Shown here piece after piece: positions 33,032 through 44,860 of a stretch of DNA of 64,000 nt (positions are counted from its first letter, which is position 1; each line of letters begins with the position of its first letter). This DNA comes from Zizania palustris (lineage: Eukaryota > Streptophyta > Magnoliopsida > Poales > Poaceae): contig JAAALK010000289.1 in the NCBI GenBank assembly GCA_019279435.1, positions 8,872,342-8,936,341 on the forward strand. The letters are read 5' to 3'. The position numbers were made by a program, and so were the translations under genes. Below the pieces are notes generated by a model. That model was not told where the DNA came from. It made no database searches and saw only the letters and a program-made list of their open reading frames with translations.

Positions 33032-34343
33032 TGTTGACACGAAAACGTGCCCCCGCACTTGGGTCAGTTCGACGATCAAAAAGTGTGTGGATACTTAGGG
33101 ACAAGCCTAAGCGTAACACAGCACTGACGTCGCGTTCCAACTACCCTTAACCGTGGTAAGGGGGTGGAGTCGTTAGATAATCAGATCACACAAAAATAAT
33201 CCAATTAGCTGAAAGAAATATATTAAACATAACAAGTCAGAAACTGGGCGGAGCCTGACTATTCGAACTATAGTGCGAAGGGTGTCGCCGAAGGGTTCCT
33301 TTTTCGTCTGGTGCGAAGTGTCCCGCCGAAGGGTACCTTCGGCATTCGGATCGATCTGGCCGAAGATGAACTCCGAACGGATCTGGATGTGACAATCACC
33401 TCCGAACAGCGTGGTTCGGTGCGAAGTCTACGATATAGTAAGATACATAATAATGAATTATGCGCAACGCGTGATCGTGACTTCGTCCAGAGCGGAGTAC
33501 AAGCGTGGCGAAGCCTGTCATGACGAAGTCTGTTGGCGAAGCGTGTTAGCGTGCGGTCGAAATAGAGATCTCGACGAAGGGTGTTCTGGCAACCTCCGAA
33601 ACCAATCTCTCAGCTCTGGACACTTACGGCAGAGTAGCTCCGAACGTAGGTAACCTGCAATAGAGTAGATTCGAAGTACCAATTCGGCCTGAGGACTGAA
33701 TTCTGCTAAGTGTTGCACTAGGGCGAAGGTAGCAATCTGTTACGTGGATTAGCGGATACTTCACAAGTGAAGTAACAAGGCAATAGCAATCTATTGCGTA
33801 GATTAACTGATACTTCACAAGCGAAGTAATAAGGATTACCCCTGTTCCGAAGTGGCCGTCTAAGGGCTTCCAGGCAAACCCACGAAGAATACAGAAAAGT
33901 AAAGATAAAGTAAAGTACGGTTCAAACCTAGGGCTTTGTGGTTGATTTTGTTGGGGGTGGGGGGCTATGAACTGGCCTCACCCCTATATTTATAGGGGCT
34001 AGACTTCTAATCTCTAAGTCTAATCTGTTATGGCTCTCCTGAATCACGCGTAGAGATAAACACTTAGCCATAATCGGATTCAATTCTATCTCTGCCCGAA
34101 GTGGGCCTTCGGCCAGGCCCGCCAAAACCTGCTCATCGGGCCGAAGCTTTGGCAGAGTGGGCCTCCAAAGGCCTCCGGGCCGAAGGCTGTGGGCTCGCTG
34201 GAAGCTTCCGAAGCACATAGCCCAACGGTCCTTCAACCCTATAGGGCTTCGTCTTAACCCGGGACATGTGCATTTTCGGCCCAAATTACCAAAATTGATA
34301 TTTTGACAATCTTAACCATTAATGCCATTCTTTGCTATCAACA
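33032..34343 (-). mobile_element. 3' LTR of gypsy Tat element D
   Basis: On the minus strand it runs from TGTTGATAGC at 34343 to a TCAACA end at 33032 (1312 bp). A TATA box on the minus strand lies at 33987-33994. It follows D's integrase after a purine-rich tract (about 34344-34360). Its first ~60 bp resemble the G/C LTR, then it diverges and becomes rich in CGAAG/CTTCG motifs. D's 5' LTR is outside the window, so its target duplication cannot be confirmed. Confidence 0.8.
33987..33994 (-). promoter_or_regulatory. TATA box of D LTR (minus strand)
   Basis: TATTTATA on the plus strand reads TATAAATA on the minus strand, placed mid-LTR as expected for a core promoter. Confidence 0.6.
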
Positions 34344-34431
34344 CATGTCCTCCTGCCTTTTAGTGAACTAAGTGAACTAAAAGCACAACGGGCTAAAGAT
34401 GATACCTTCCATATCGGCCTTTCGACATCTT

Positions 34432-35553
34432 TTAAGCTGTTTGCCACACACTTGGGTAGTACCTTTTCAAATATCTACCATTCAAAGCTCTCTTAAACCG
34501 ATCTCCTTGCAGAGATTCTACCACATATGCATTGCTAGGAGTGATTTCAGTTATTTTGAAAGGGTATTCCCATCTAGGCGACCATTTACCAAATTTGGGA
34601 CTCTTAGTGCCTAAGGGTAAAATCGTCTTCCAAACCAAGTCACCTACTTGAAACGATTTTGGTTTTACCTTCTTATTATAGGATTTAGCTACTCTCGTCT
34701 TGTCTATTTCTATGGCTTCTAAAGCCCTCAATCTCTTATCGGTCACTTCTTCTGGATTGTCTTTCAAAAGGGTTTCATACTCATCGACCGATAAGCCATC
34801 TTGCTTTAACACTGTTAGAGAGCCAAGATCTACTTCTATAGGTAGAACGGCTTCTTGTCCATATACCTACTCATATGGACTAACTTTGGTAGCACCGTGC
34901 TTTGCAATTCTACAAGCCCATAGCGCCTCGGAGAGAACTTCATGCCACCTTTTTGGGAACTCTTCAATTTTCTTCTTAATGAGCTTAATCATAGTTTTAT
35001 TACTAGACTCGGCTTGACCATTGGCTTGAGCATAGTAGGGTGAAGAGTTTATCAACTTAATACCATAATATTCGGCAAAGTTTCTCACTTCCTCAAAAAC
35101 AAATGAGCTGCCCTGATCTGTAGTGAGAGTTCGAGGAATGCCGAATCTATGTATGATGTGCTTCATGATAAAGTCAAGTACCTCGTTGTGAGTCATGTTC
35201 TTGAGAGGCATGGCCTCGGTCCACTTGGTGAAGTAGTCTATCGCCATCAACATGAACTGATGCCCTTTCGAGGAAGGAGGGTGAATTTGGCCGATAAAGT
35301 CTAAACCCCCACCTCGGAACGTCCATGGCTTGACAATAGGGTTAAGTAATTATGTAGGAGCTAATTGAATATTACCAAACTTCTGACATGCTTCACACCC
35401 TCTGTAATACTTAAAAATATCCTCAATCATAGTTGGCCAGTAGAAACCCACTCTTTTAAGCATCCAACTCATTTTCTAGGCCGACTGATGAGTGCCACAA
35501 AGTCCTTCATGTACTTCTCCCGTAGCCACCTGGGATCGTTCATGGTCGAGGCA
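34432..35553 (-). pseudogene. Element D integrase (Ty3/gypsy Tat)
   Basis: The minus strand carries the His-His-Cys-Cys finger (about 35360-35510), the catalytic core with Asp near 35240, Asp-Gln-Gly near 35117 and Ala-Glu-Ser-Ser near 35000, and the C-terminal region ending in a stop at 34432-34434. Stops in the frame (e.g. near 34865-34870, 35350 and 35475) show decay. It is a close homologue of C's integrase at 28261-29472. The upstream end is separated from the rest of pol by a solo LTR at 35559. Confidence 0.85.
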
Positions 35554-35558
35554 CTTTA

Positions 35559-36552
35559 TAATGGGGGATTGGTCCCGATCTTCCGCTAGGTAAGGATAAC
35601 TTGGATTGGTGGAGAATCTCGACGTTGACGATCCAAGGCTCCGGTCCGGCGGATCAAAACCTTGAAATCGCTACACCACTATCTCCATCGGTTATCAACC
35701 ACGCAGGGCGCGATTGACCTCACCACGAAGGCTAGTTCCTGCAAGCGCACCCAAGAACAAAAGCAAGAACAGGAAGAACACAAGTCGAAATCCAAATCAC
35801 AGATGAACTATGATGAGGAGAGGTTTCACAAACGCTGATGCAGCAGCCAATCGGTCCAGTGTAGGAGCGGGATCTAAACACACAAGTGTAGATGCAAACA
35901 AAGCAAAACCTAACACTAAAGACGGCTGTTGTGAGTATATAAGGCGTGGGCAGCCTGTAGGAGGCGCACACGTCTCAGACTATGGGCCAACACGGCCTCC
36001 AACTCAATACAAGGTACAACTCGGCCCAATTCTGTCACGCAGGACTGTTTCAGTCACACAGGATGACTCGGGACTCCAAATGAGGAGAAACCAACGCCAA
36101 AAGATTCGTCTTCTCCTTAGCTTTCCAGAAAGTCCAAGAACGCGCCAATCGGACATCGTATGAGGATGTTATGCCCATTTTGGTGCATGGTGGTTGATGT
36201 AGTCCGAACCAGCGAATTCTTGACTTCAAATCATCCGTGCGACTCCGTCTTCAACTCCAACTCTCCTATTCCATCTCCCATGTTCCTAAGCAACAAAATA
36301 TCACTAGTATTCAGTAGCATCCCATCCAAACAAATATTAACATAATTGCTAAGGAAAGAATTAACCTCATGGTTCAAGCGACGGGCACGGCCGCGTGTGA
36401 TTGGTCCTTGTAATTGAATTGTAGGTTGATGTTGCATGCGTGTATCATGGTGGTGCATGTGTGTATCATGGTGGTGCATGTGTGTATCATGGTGGTGCAT
36501 GTGTGTATCATGGTGGTGCATGTGTGTATCATGTGAAGCGATGTCCTCATCA
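35559..36552 (-). mobile_element. Solo LTR (~1 kb) inserted in D pol, encoding a polyprotein C-terminus
   Basis: It is flanked by CTTTA at 35554-35558 and 36553-36557 (TAAAG on the minus strand). The minus-strand start is TGATGAGGACATCG; the other end reads CCCCCATTA, so the usual terminal CA is not obvious and the exact end is a little uncertain. No internal domain or second LTR is present. From its first bases a frame (to 36231, minus) encodes a His-rich repeat and then a segment resembling the end of gypsy polyproteins (Gly-Pro-Ile-Thr-Arg...). A 21-bp tandem repeat, about five copies, lies at about 36430-36535. Confidence 0.75.
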
Positions 36553-36557
36553 CTTTA

Positions 36558-37042
36558 ACAATACTCCATCAATGGTTCGGCAATACATTGTGTCGTCTAG
36601 CAACAAAAATTTAAACGCTTGTTGCCTAACTTTCCGATCAACCCTTTGGCTAGGGTCTCTCAAATACTGGACAATTGGAGTTCTCCAATCACCCTTATGG
36701 ACTTCTAAGGGTTTCTATAGCTCACTCCCTGAAAAAAATGTCTAGGCTACTGATTTTGGGGTGTCCATTGAGCCCTTCTTGCTTCGGCCGAAGCTTGACT
36801 GGACTGGCTGCGCAGAGCACATCAGGCCAAAACCGCCAAAACCGAGGACTTTGACTCACGGTCTCCGGCATGCCAGATCCTTCGGTGGGTGGAGTACTCT
36901 TGTCCGGGGACCTCAGCGCGCGGTAGTCTCTGGCAGTGGAAGGGGTGTGACCCGGCGGGTGCGCGTGTCCAAAGTCACTAGCTTCAGTAGTGAGACCAAA
37001 CATCGGCTTCCCCATACAGAAAATTTTCCTCTCCTCACTTGG
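36558..37042 (-). pseudogene. Element D pol: linker between second RNase H and integrase
   Basis: Minus-strand sequence joins the second RNase H domain to the integrase start. The last part (about 36558-36720) matches C's Thr-Ile-Asp-Gly-Val-Leu-Leu region. The middle (about 36780-37000) has no counterpart in C and contains GCTTCGGCCGAAGC-like motifs also found in D's own LTR. Frames are broken. Confidence 0.65.
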
Positions 37043-39360
37043 TAACCAGATGCTTGTTGAGCCAAATCATTTGCATCTGAATTGGCCTCTCTTGACACAT
37101 GAGAAATTTTGAAGTCATCAAAAGTAGCAACTATGTCCAGGCACTTATCCAAGTAGCTGTTTAGCATGCCGTTAAAACATTGAGCAATCTTAGCCACTTG
37201 TTGCACCACTAACAGGGAATCACCATGCGCATGAACATGTTTAACACCCATGAATTCTAACAATTCAAGCCCTAGCAGTAAAGCCTCGTATTCAGCTTTG
37301 TTGTTGGTAGAGGGAAATTCTAAACGAGCCGAGGTTTCAAAGCGTGCTCCACTAGGTGATATGAGAACCACTCCAATACCTTGGTCATTTTTGCAAGCTG
37401 AACCATCAAAGTAAAGTTTCCACGACATTACCTCAATCAAAGCAACATTGTCGCTCCAACTGACGTCTATGTGGTGATCAACTATAAAGTTGGCTACGAT
37501 CTGCCCTTTCATAGATCTTAGTGGTTCATAGGCCAAATCATATTCAATTAAAGCATAAGTCCACTTTCCGATCCATCCACTTAGAATCGTCTTTTGCCAC
37601 ATGTGTTTTATAACATCCGTTTTGCAAACGACAACCCATGTAGTAGGGAGAAGATAGTGGCGCAATTTGGTACACGCGTAGTAAAGTGATAAACATAAAC
37701 GTTCCACAAACATGTCCCTGGTCTCAGCATCCAGTAGGCGGTGGCTCAAGAACGTGATGATGTACTCTTTTCCTTCTACCTCCTGGGTTATCACGGCCCC
37801 AATCACGCTATCTTCAGCAGCGATGTACAACTGAAACAGAATCCCAGCTTTGGGTGCTCTCACCACGTGCGGCGATAACAAGCACTCCTTGATTTTCTCA
37901 AAGGCGCTTTGCTGGCTTGCCCCCCAAGTGAACTTGGCCTCGTTCTTTAGCCGTAGTATGGGGACAAAGGCATCAATCTTGCTAGACAAGTTAGATATAA
38001 AGCGACACAAATAATTCATCTCGCCCAGCAACTTTTGCACATCTTTTTTGCATGTAGGCACCGTAACATTTCTAATTTTCTCAAGCCTCTTAGGATCAAT
38101 CTCTATGCCTCTTTCATGAATCATAAAACCTAAGAACTTACCCACCGACATGCCAAAAGCACATTTGAGTGGGTTCATTTTTAAGCTATACTATCGCATC
38201 CTATCAAAACAACTTTCGAATTGACTAAATGGTTTCCCATAGCATCCGATTTGACTACAACATCATCAATGTAAACTTCTAACATAACTCCTAGCAAGTC
38301 ATGAAAGAAAAAGTTCATAGCACGGTGATATGTGGTGCCAGCATTCTTCAAACCAAATGTCATAATGACCCACTGAAATAAACCGACAAAACCAGGGCAT
38401 CGAAAGGATGTCTTGTGGACGTCCTCTTTGGCCATAAAGATTTAATTATAACCAGCATTGCCATCAAGAAAACTTAGTACCTTGTGTCCGCAAGCATCGT
38501 TGATTAGCATGTCAGATATCGGCATCGGATACTCATCCTTCGGAGTGGCCTTGTTCAGATCCCTAAAATCAATACATACTCGTATCTTGCCGCTCCCTTT
38601 CTTCTCTACAGGCACAATGTTAGCGACCTATTATGCGTACCTGCATGGCATAATAAATTCAGCTTTGAGCAGTCGCTCTACTTCTTTAACTCGGTCATAG
38701 ACGGCTGAATTAAAGCGACGAGGAGGCTATTTATAAGGCCTAAATCTAGACTTAATAGGTAGCCGATGCTCCACGAGCTCCCGACTTAGTCCAAGCATCT
38801 CGCTATACTCCCATGCGAAACAATCGACATACGACCGAACCAACATTATTACTTTGGCCTTTTCACCAGGTTGTAAATGTTGGTTTAAAAAAGTCGGCCT
38901 CGGGATGCTACCATCACCAATGTCAACTTCTTCTAAGGGATCGGCCGACGCAAAACCTTGTCCTAATTTCTCTACTTCGCTAAAGTCCTCGATGGCTTCG
39001 GCGATACTGTCTCTAGTAGACTGATACTGCTCTACATGAGACTTTAGCAAATCCATATTATTCTTGCTAGACATGACTTCTAATATAAAAATAGTTGTGC
39101 TACACTAGCCGACTTTATAGACACTGGTACAAAATGTCCTCTTGACATGCTAACAAAATCGTAATCCAAAAGATCTCTACCTGACAGACACTCTACCTTG
39201 TTGTGAACGGCGTCAACTGACACATCGGCCAATGCCACTTGGGACGAAGTGTCTGTGGGTATGACTTCCACTTCATCGCCGTCCCACTGAATTAGGCACT
39301 GGTGCAGAGTAGAAGGAATGTAGCAATTTGCGTGAATCCAGTCGCGCCCAAGAAGCACGC
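37043..39360 (-). pseudogene. Element D pol: reverse transcriptase, RNase H and second RNase H
   Basis: Minus strand. The protease/RT junction (39080-39358) and RT N-terminus (38727-39074) lead to RT with Tyr-Ile-Asp-Asp at 38262-38273. RNase H lies at about 37500-38000 and a second, archaeal-type RNase H (Tyr-Phe-Asp-Gly-Ser near 37410; Asn-Asn-Lys-Ala-Glu near 37295) follows. One long frame of 421 codons survives at 36913-38178, but stops break the RT (e.g. near 38180, 38445 and 38630). The doubled RNase H and gypsy domain order place D in the Tat lineage. Confidence 0.85.
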
Positions 39361-40101
39361 TATTAGCAATGTCTTGTTGCCTACTGTCAACTCCATGGAG
39401 AGCACGCCTTTGGCATTGGAACTCTCACTTTTGAAGCCGTTGAGCATCAAGTTGGTCTTCTTCAGATCATCCTCGTCCCTGCCAAGTTTCTTCAATAGCG
39501 AGTAAGGCATTAAGTTAACAGTGGTGCCACCGTCAACAAGCATCCGAGAAATCGTCTTTCCATCAATGTGACCCCTGACATAGAGAGGCTTTAGATGGCG
39601 AGCCGAGTCCTCGAGTTTCTCAAAGATGGCATTGCACGGGCCGATGTTCAATTGGGCGACCTCAGCCTCATCCTGCGGCAGGGAAAACTCGGCGTGTAGC
39701 GTGACGACATTGATGTCCATTGCCTGGGGTGTGGGCCCCTTAGAGAAGGGTGAGTAGTCGTTGTCGAGCATGTCTTCGTCATCGTCGCTCAGACTAGGAG
39801 TCGGGTTGGTTATCTCAACAGGCTTCATCCTCCTTACCTGTCTCATCATTGGCCGTGGGCGAATTTCTTGAAAAAACAGCGTCTCGCTCATCCTCGGCTT
39901 TCTTCTCGCGCATCTCCTATGCTTGTAGTCGTTGTAGAAGACTCTTTTGTGATTTGGACATACCTGGGGATGACCAAGATGGTTGTGGCTTGGTGCCAGG
40001 TGCCACTGCTGGGTTCCTGTTAACTCTAGCCAAAGTGGTACTACCCACCCCGGCCTCACGCACTCTGTATTCGGAGGAGCCTTTGCTGCAGACCCTGGCA
40101 A
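39292..40101 (-). pseudogene. Element D retropepsin protease
   Basis: Minus strand. The active-site segment Val-Asp-Gly-Gly-Thr-Thr lies near 39512-39535, in an aspartic protease fold followed by Leu-Met-Pro-Tyr-Ser-Leu-Leu. An acidic linker containing runs of Asp/Glu precedes it (about 39740-39830). A frameshift near 39300-39360 separates it from the RT frame. Confidence 0.75.
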
Positions 40102-42485
40102 TCGGACTAGCCTCGTTCGGCCGATCGGACTAGGCTCTGGCGTGGGCTTTGGCTGAAGAAGTGGACTTACCTCCGTCAGACTTCGGCGAAGGGGCCTTCG
40201 GGATTGGGACTTCCTGAGACCCTACTCTGACTATGATAGCTTCGGACTCCCTGTCCTTTACCTCTTCACGCCCGTATTCTTCGACTTCTCTCTGTAGAAG
40301 CCAATTCGGAGGTACCACGGACAGCCTGTGGACGATGCCTTCCTCCGCTGTGTTTGCTTGTACCTGCCATTCATAACACTATGAAGGAAAACAAGGCATA
40401 GTGTTAAGTTGCAGAGGGTACTATGGCTATGATACATATGGAGCCTACGGAGTCCCTACCTAGTCGTACGGCGGAGGCATCGACGAATCCAGTGGCTTCA
40501 CCCATTGTAGGCCAAACCCGTTACCTAGAGAGGGGTTCGGTAGAGTCGATGGTGTCTCGGACCATATCAGCGAGGGGTCCTACCAAGCCGGAGGTACATT
40601 CAGCCAGTGTGGGCCGAAGCTTCCCGTCGAAGGGTTCATCCAGAGTGGTGCGGGGTTTAGCCATTGGGCGCCGAACTCGCTCTGTATGGGGTTCGGCCAC
40701 TAGGGTCCGAAGCTACTGTACGGGGGGGGGGGGGGTTCGGCCAGTGAGGTCCGAAGCCACTATACGGAGTGTTTTGCCACTATGGCCCCTGATGTCACCG
40801 TGTGGAGGGTTCGACCATTGGCTTTTCTTTGATTCTTGTTCAACAGCATCTTATATGTTACCTTTGGCTTCTTGCGAGCCTTAGCCGAAGGAATGCTAAC
40901 GTTTTGCTTCCACACTCCCACCTCGGGGTTCTTAGGTATGATTGTGCACGTGCGTGGCTCTCCAACAATTACTGCCTTCCCTTTAGTCGACTTGGCCTGC
41001 TCTGGCCGAATCAACACCTTCTTCTCGCCGAGGTCAACGGCGTTGACGGGGAAGGGATCTTTGTCCAGCTTGATCTTTGGATTGTGGTCTATTTTCAATC
41101 GTCCTTCTTCTATGGCCGATTGAACCTGCCGCCGAAAAACATTGCAGTCATTAGTATTATGCGAGTGCGAGTCATGCCACTTACACTATGGATGTTTCTT
41201 CAACTCATCGGCAGATGGAATGACTTGGCCTTTAGGCAACCTAAGAAGCTAGTTCTTTAAGAGAAAATCAAATATTTTATCACACTTAGTTATGTCAAAT
41301 GAGTACTTGACCTCACTAGGCCGATTTTTTGTGGGAGACGGTCGTAACTCGGAGCAAGTGATAGGTCTACTCTTAGCGTTTCAAACCCATTCGGCTGCGT
41401 ACATGTCGGCCAAATCCTCCTCTTCTGATTCCTCCTCATCGGAGTGTTCCATGATGTGGATTTCATCCCTAGGCTTGTTAAACGTCTTAATAAACTTTTT
41501 ATCTTTGGCTCGGCCTTCCTGAACCAGAGCCTATTGCAGGACTTGGCTAACCTCTAAGAAGTTATGGTTGTCTAGTCTCTCTTTAATCTCATAACGCAAA
41601 CCGCTGAAAGCTAGATCCGCCAAATCTCTTTCTGAAATATTAAGACTAAAAAAATTAGTTTCTAGTGTCCCTAAAACGCTTGATATACTCAAGGACGCCC
41701 TTGTTAGACTTCTGCCTAACCGATGTCAAGTGCGTGAGACTAAGTTCTGTCTCACCCATATAAAAGTAGTCATGGAATTTTTGTTCCAATTTGTCCCACG
41801 TTTGAATGGAGTTCGTTGGGAGCACCGAAAACCAAGTGAAAGCGATGCTGGATAGTGAGAGAGAAAATAGCCTAAGCTTTAGAGCATCGGACCCACTAGC
41901 CTCTCCACACTGTGCTAAAAATTGACTAACATGCTCTAGTGTGGTTTTTTTGCCCTCGCCGTTCAGGAACTCTATAGCCGTGAGGATATGGTACAGTATT
42001 GAAATGATCGGGATATGGATTCCGGTAAACCCTAGCCCGACCCCTAGGTACGAAACCGACGCATTCCTTAAATAGTGCGTGGATTCGCTCCTCTAGGTCA
42101 TCTTGGCTTTCTGCCTGTGCATGTCTCTCGTGCGGGGCGCGACATGGAGCGGGATATCGGTGTGTCGGCCATGGGACTCTTCCCTATACGCTAGCTGTAC
42201 GACGTGCTAGAGCCTAGGCGCGCGCCTGTGCATGTGGTGCGGGCAGAGTGGGTAGGGCTGGCGCCGGTGCAGGTGGTGGTGGTGCGTGGTACGTGGTGCT
42301 AGCTTGGCCGTAAGCATAATGACTAGTCTAGGCGATGGGTGTTGAGACTGGAGACGCAACGGTCTTCCCAGTGCTACCGTCAGTTCTGCCGTACACATGA
42401 TTTACCGGAGGTATACTAGCGATAGGGGATGATGGTACGGCCTCAATAAAGTCGAACCTCCTAAGTGTCACCTCTACTTGGGAGT
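40102..42485 (-). pseudogene. Element D gag and gag-protease linker
   Basis: Minus strand. A retrotransposon gag core (Trp-Phe-Ser-Val-Leu-Pro...Trp-Asp-Lys-Leu-Glu-Gln-Lys-Phe near 41790-41850) spans about 41570-42000, with a His/Cys-containing segment near 41150-41200. The linker from about 40130 to 40800 is rich in TTCGGCC/CGAAG motifs and contains a run of 14 G at about 40722-40735. Frames are broken throughout. At 42485 it is cut by element F, so the N-terminus and 5' LTR are outside the window. Confidence 0.7.
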
Positions 42486-42980
42486 TGTTGGGGGAAATGC
42501 TTCACCTTCAGGACTTAGAGATTAACAGTTCAAAAGGACTTATCAGCTTCAGAGCTGATGGGCTCATGCTCGAAGGCGAAGGAGTCATGAAGCCGAAGGG
42601 TGCTTCGATCCATGATCCAAAGGAACCCTCCGCACGATATGAGGCTTCGAAGCCAAACAACAGGATTGATAAGATGTTTGGCTTATCTACTTATTTTGGG
42701 CAGTTTTTACCTTTCTAACAATGTTCAGGGTACCGAATAGTTTCCACTATGTCGGTTGTAATAAAGGGGTAAATAGGTCTTTTCCTTAGACGTTTTTGCC
42801 TATAAATACCCCCCTCCTTACCCTGTAATATGGATGGAATACGGAGCTATTCCAATACACCTGTTCGGACTACTTAAGCTATTATCCATTCGGAGGCTTG
42901 AGATAGTTCTTAAACACGAACTCACTGTTTGTCTGTTCTTGATCTCAGAGAACCTGTTAGCGTAATCCTTTACGCCAACA
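42486..42980 (+). mobile_element. 5' LTR of gypsy Tat element F
   Basis: TGTTGGGGGA start, ACGCCAACA end, 495 bp, TATA box at 42801-42808. The start resembles the E LTR, and the same primer-binding site type follows. F's 3' LTR would lie beyond 64000, so its target duplication cannot be checked; the 5 bp before it are GGAGT. Confidence 0.85.
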
Positions 42981-42982
42981 AT

Positions 42983-43000
42983 TGGCGCCGTCCATGGGGA
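42983..43000 (+). other. Primer-binding site of F
   Basis: TGGCGCCGTCCATGGGGA two bases after the LTR. The TGGCGCC core is common in plant gypsy elements; element E has the same sequence at 44797-44814. Confidence 0.8.
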
Positions 43001-43186
43001 ACCTAGTTCTAGAAGCTAGATCTCTACTGCTGACTGCACTTCGAAGAGCAATTACGGAGGGAGCCTCGGAGTCCCCAGATTCCGCGCACCCTTCGGTAAC
43101 CGGCTTCCTAGTGCGGTTCGAAGGCCTTCCCTCACCTTCCCAGACCAATCAAAGTCCTCGGTCTTCGGACCTCTCCATTGCTAGCT

Positions 43187-44055
43187 ATGCCTCCCAAGCG
43201 AAGCCAATCCTCGGGTCCTCTCCGAAGGTCCCCTTGGACCAACGGAGCCGGACCCTCATTTGTTCTAACGGTCCCTGAGGGTGTCGCTGGGCGTCGAGTT
43301 CCCAGAGGCCCTCGGGCTCCTCCTACAGTGCTCCAAACTTATTATCTCAGTTCCCAACACCCGGATCTACCCTCTGGTGAAGACGAAGACTTTCCTGAGG
43401 CCGAAGCTACTCAGATAGTGCGGCTTCAGGAGGAAGTGGCTAGATGGATGCAAGAGGTCGTTGATCGCCTCCGCTCCCAAGCCTCCACCGAGACTCCAGA
43501 AGGGCCCCAAGACGGTGGTGCTCGCAACCTTCCCAAAGCTGTTCAAATCCCGGAGGAGGCTGAAAACACATCTTTCGACGATCAGTCTCCGCTGCATTCG
43601 TACTTGCAAAGGGTGCCTTTCGATCCCAGATTCAAGGCCTCGAAGTTGCACAAGTACTCCGGTGGGTCAGACCCTGGAGAGTTCGCTCGCTCGTACGGCC
43701 TGGCAATAGAAGCAAGCGGACGGGTGCGCAACACTATGGCAAAGTGCTTCCCCCTCGCTCTCGAAGGTGTCGCGCTCAGGTGGTTCTTGTCCCTGAAGCC
43801 AGGATCGATCAGATCGTGGGAGCAGTTAAAGAGGAAGTTCGTAAGCCACTTCCAGGGTACCTTTGTGGCTCCAATGTCGACATGGAGCTTATTCCAGGTG
43901 AAGCAGCAAGAGGGAGAAACACTTCGGGAATACTTCACGCGCTTCGCCCAAACCAAGTCGCAGATCAAGGGCCTGTCTAACTCCTTAGTAGTCGACGCCG
44001 CCCGCGAAGGGGTGCTGAACCCCGATCTCCTCAGCAAACTACATTAGAAGCCTGT
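43187..44055 (+). pseudogene. gag: Element F gag, 5' part
   Basis: ATG at 43187. A Pro/Ser-rich N-terminus is followed by a short coiled coil and a retrotransposon gag core (Ala-Met/Thr-Met-Ala-Lys-Cys-Phe-Pro-Leu-Ala-Leu-Glu-Gly near 43725-43775, then Trp-Glu-Gln-Leu-Lys near 43820). It is clearly homologous to E gag. A TAG at 44045-44047 interrupts the frame just before element E's insertion site; gag resumes at 56331. Confidence 0.88.
44051..44055 (+). repeat. Target-site duplication CCTGT, left copy
   Basis: CCTGT at 44051-44055 recurs at 56326-56330, exactly flanking element E. Confidence 0.95.
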
Positions 44056-44129
44056 TGTTGGGGGAGATAATCCCTGGAGCCAGCGGGGTGGGCCCCCAGC
44101 CGGAGGGCCCAGGCTTGATGACGGAGGCC

Positions 44130-44385
44130 GCCTTCCGGAGTAGCGTGGCCGGAGGGCACCTTCCGGAGGAGCGTGGCCGGAGGCCACCTTCCGGAGGAGC
44201 GTGGCCGGAGATCACCTTCCGGAGGAGCGTGGCCGGAGGCCACCTTCCGGAGGAGCGTGGCCGGAGATCACCTTCCGGAGGAGCGTGGCCGGAGGTCACC
44301 TTCCGGAGGAGTGTGGCCGGAGGCCACCTCCCGGAGGAGCTTAGCCGGAGGTCACCGTCCGGAGGAGCAAAGCCGGAGGCCGCCC
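44130..44385 (+). repeat. 28-bp tandem repeat in E 5' LTR
   Basis: About nine units with period 28 bp, each around the core GAGCGTGGCCGGAG followed by a CACCTTCCG-like segment. The 3' LTR has about two units fewer (about 55720-55905). Confidence 0.88.
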
Positions 44386-44688
44386 TTCGGGGTAGGACAT
44401 AGGAGCTCGTCCTCCGGAGGCTGAAGGCCCGGGGCTCTCGGCTGGCCCGGCGAGACGAGCCCAAAGAGAGTCTTGGCGGGAAAAGGACCAGGCGGTCGTG
44501 CGAAAGGAACGGATCGCGATCTTCTGAGCCGTGTCGGGCGGCGCAGGAAGCATCCGACACGGCCGATACGCTGTCAGAGTCGAATCTTCTTGTCTGTACT
44601 ACGTATCTCTTTGTCTGTACTACCGGTCAGGGTTGGTCGGGTGGCCGTTGGCAGCCCGGAGGCGCTTAGTCCTCTAGGCGGGGCGCCC

Positions 44689-44696
44689 TATAAATA
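44689..44696 (+). promoter_or_regulatory. TATA box of E 5' LTR
   Basis: TATAAATA, repeated at 56220-56227 in the 3' LTR. Confidence 0.7.
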
Positions 44697-44796
44697 CCCC
44701 TCACTACAGTTGTAACAGGCAAGCTGACCAAGGCATTGAATACACTACTCTTGTTTTCCACTAAAACCTGCTGGTTCGATCCGTCGTCCCAACAGT

Positions 44797-44814
44797 TGGC
44801 GCCGTCCATGGGGA
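44797..44814 (+). other. Primer-binding site of E
   Basis: TGGCGCCGTCCATGGGGA two bases after the LTR end, identical to that of F. Confidence 0.85.
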
Positions 44815-44860
44815 TCCTAGTCCGAAAAGCTAGTGTCCTCTACACCTATCCACCCAAAGC

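Larger units (their letters stand above)
44056..44794 (+). mobile_element. 5' LTR of element E
   Basis: TG...CA, 739 bp. TATA box at 44689-44696. It contains the 28-bp tandem array and is 56 bp longer than the 3' LTR, which equals two repeat units. Confidence 0.93.

Noticed and set aside
40722..40735. Run of 14 G as a possible regulatory or G-quadruplex element
   Set aside because: A single homopolymer in decayed D linker sequence; its length may also be a sequencing artefact.
44039..44560. 173-residue minus-strand frame over E's LTR
   Set aside because: It is a translation of the 28-bp tandem repeat and also appears in the other LTR (55479-55802).
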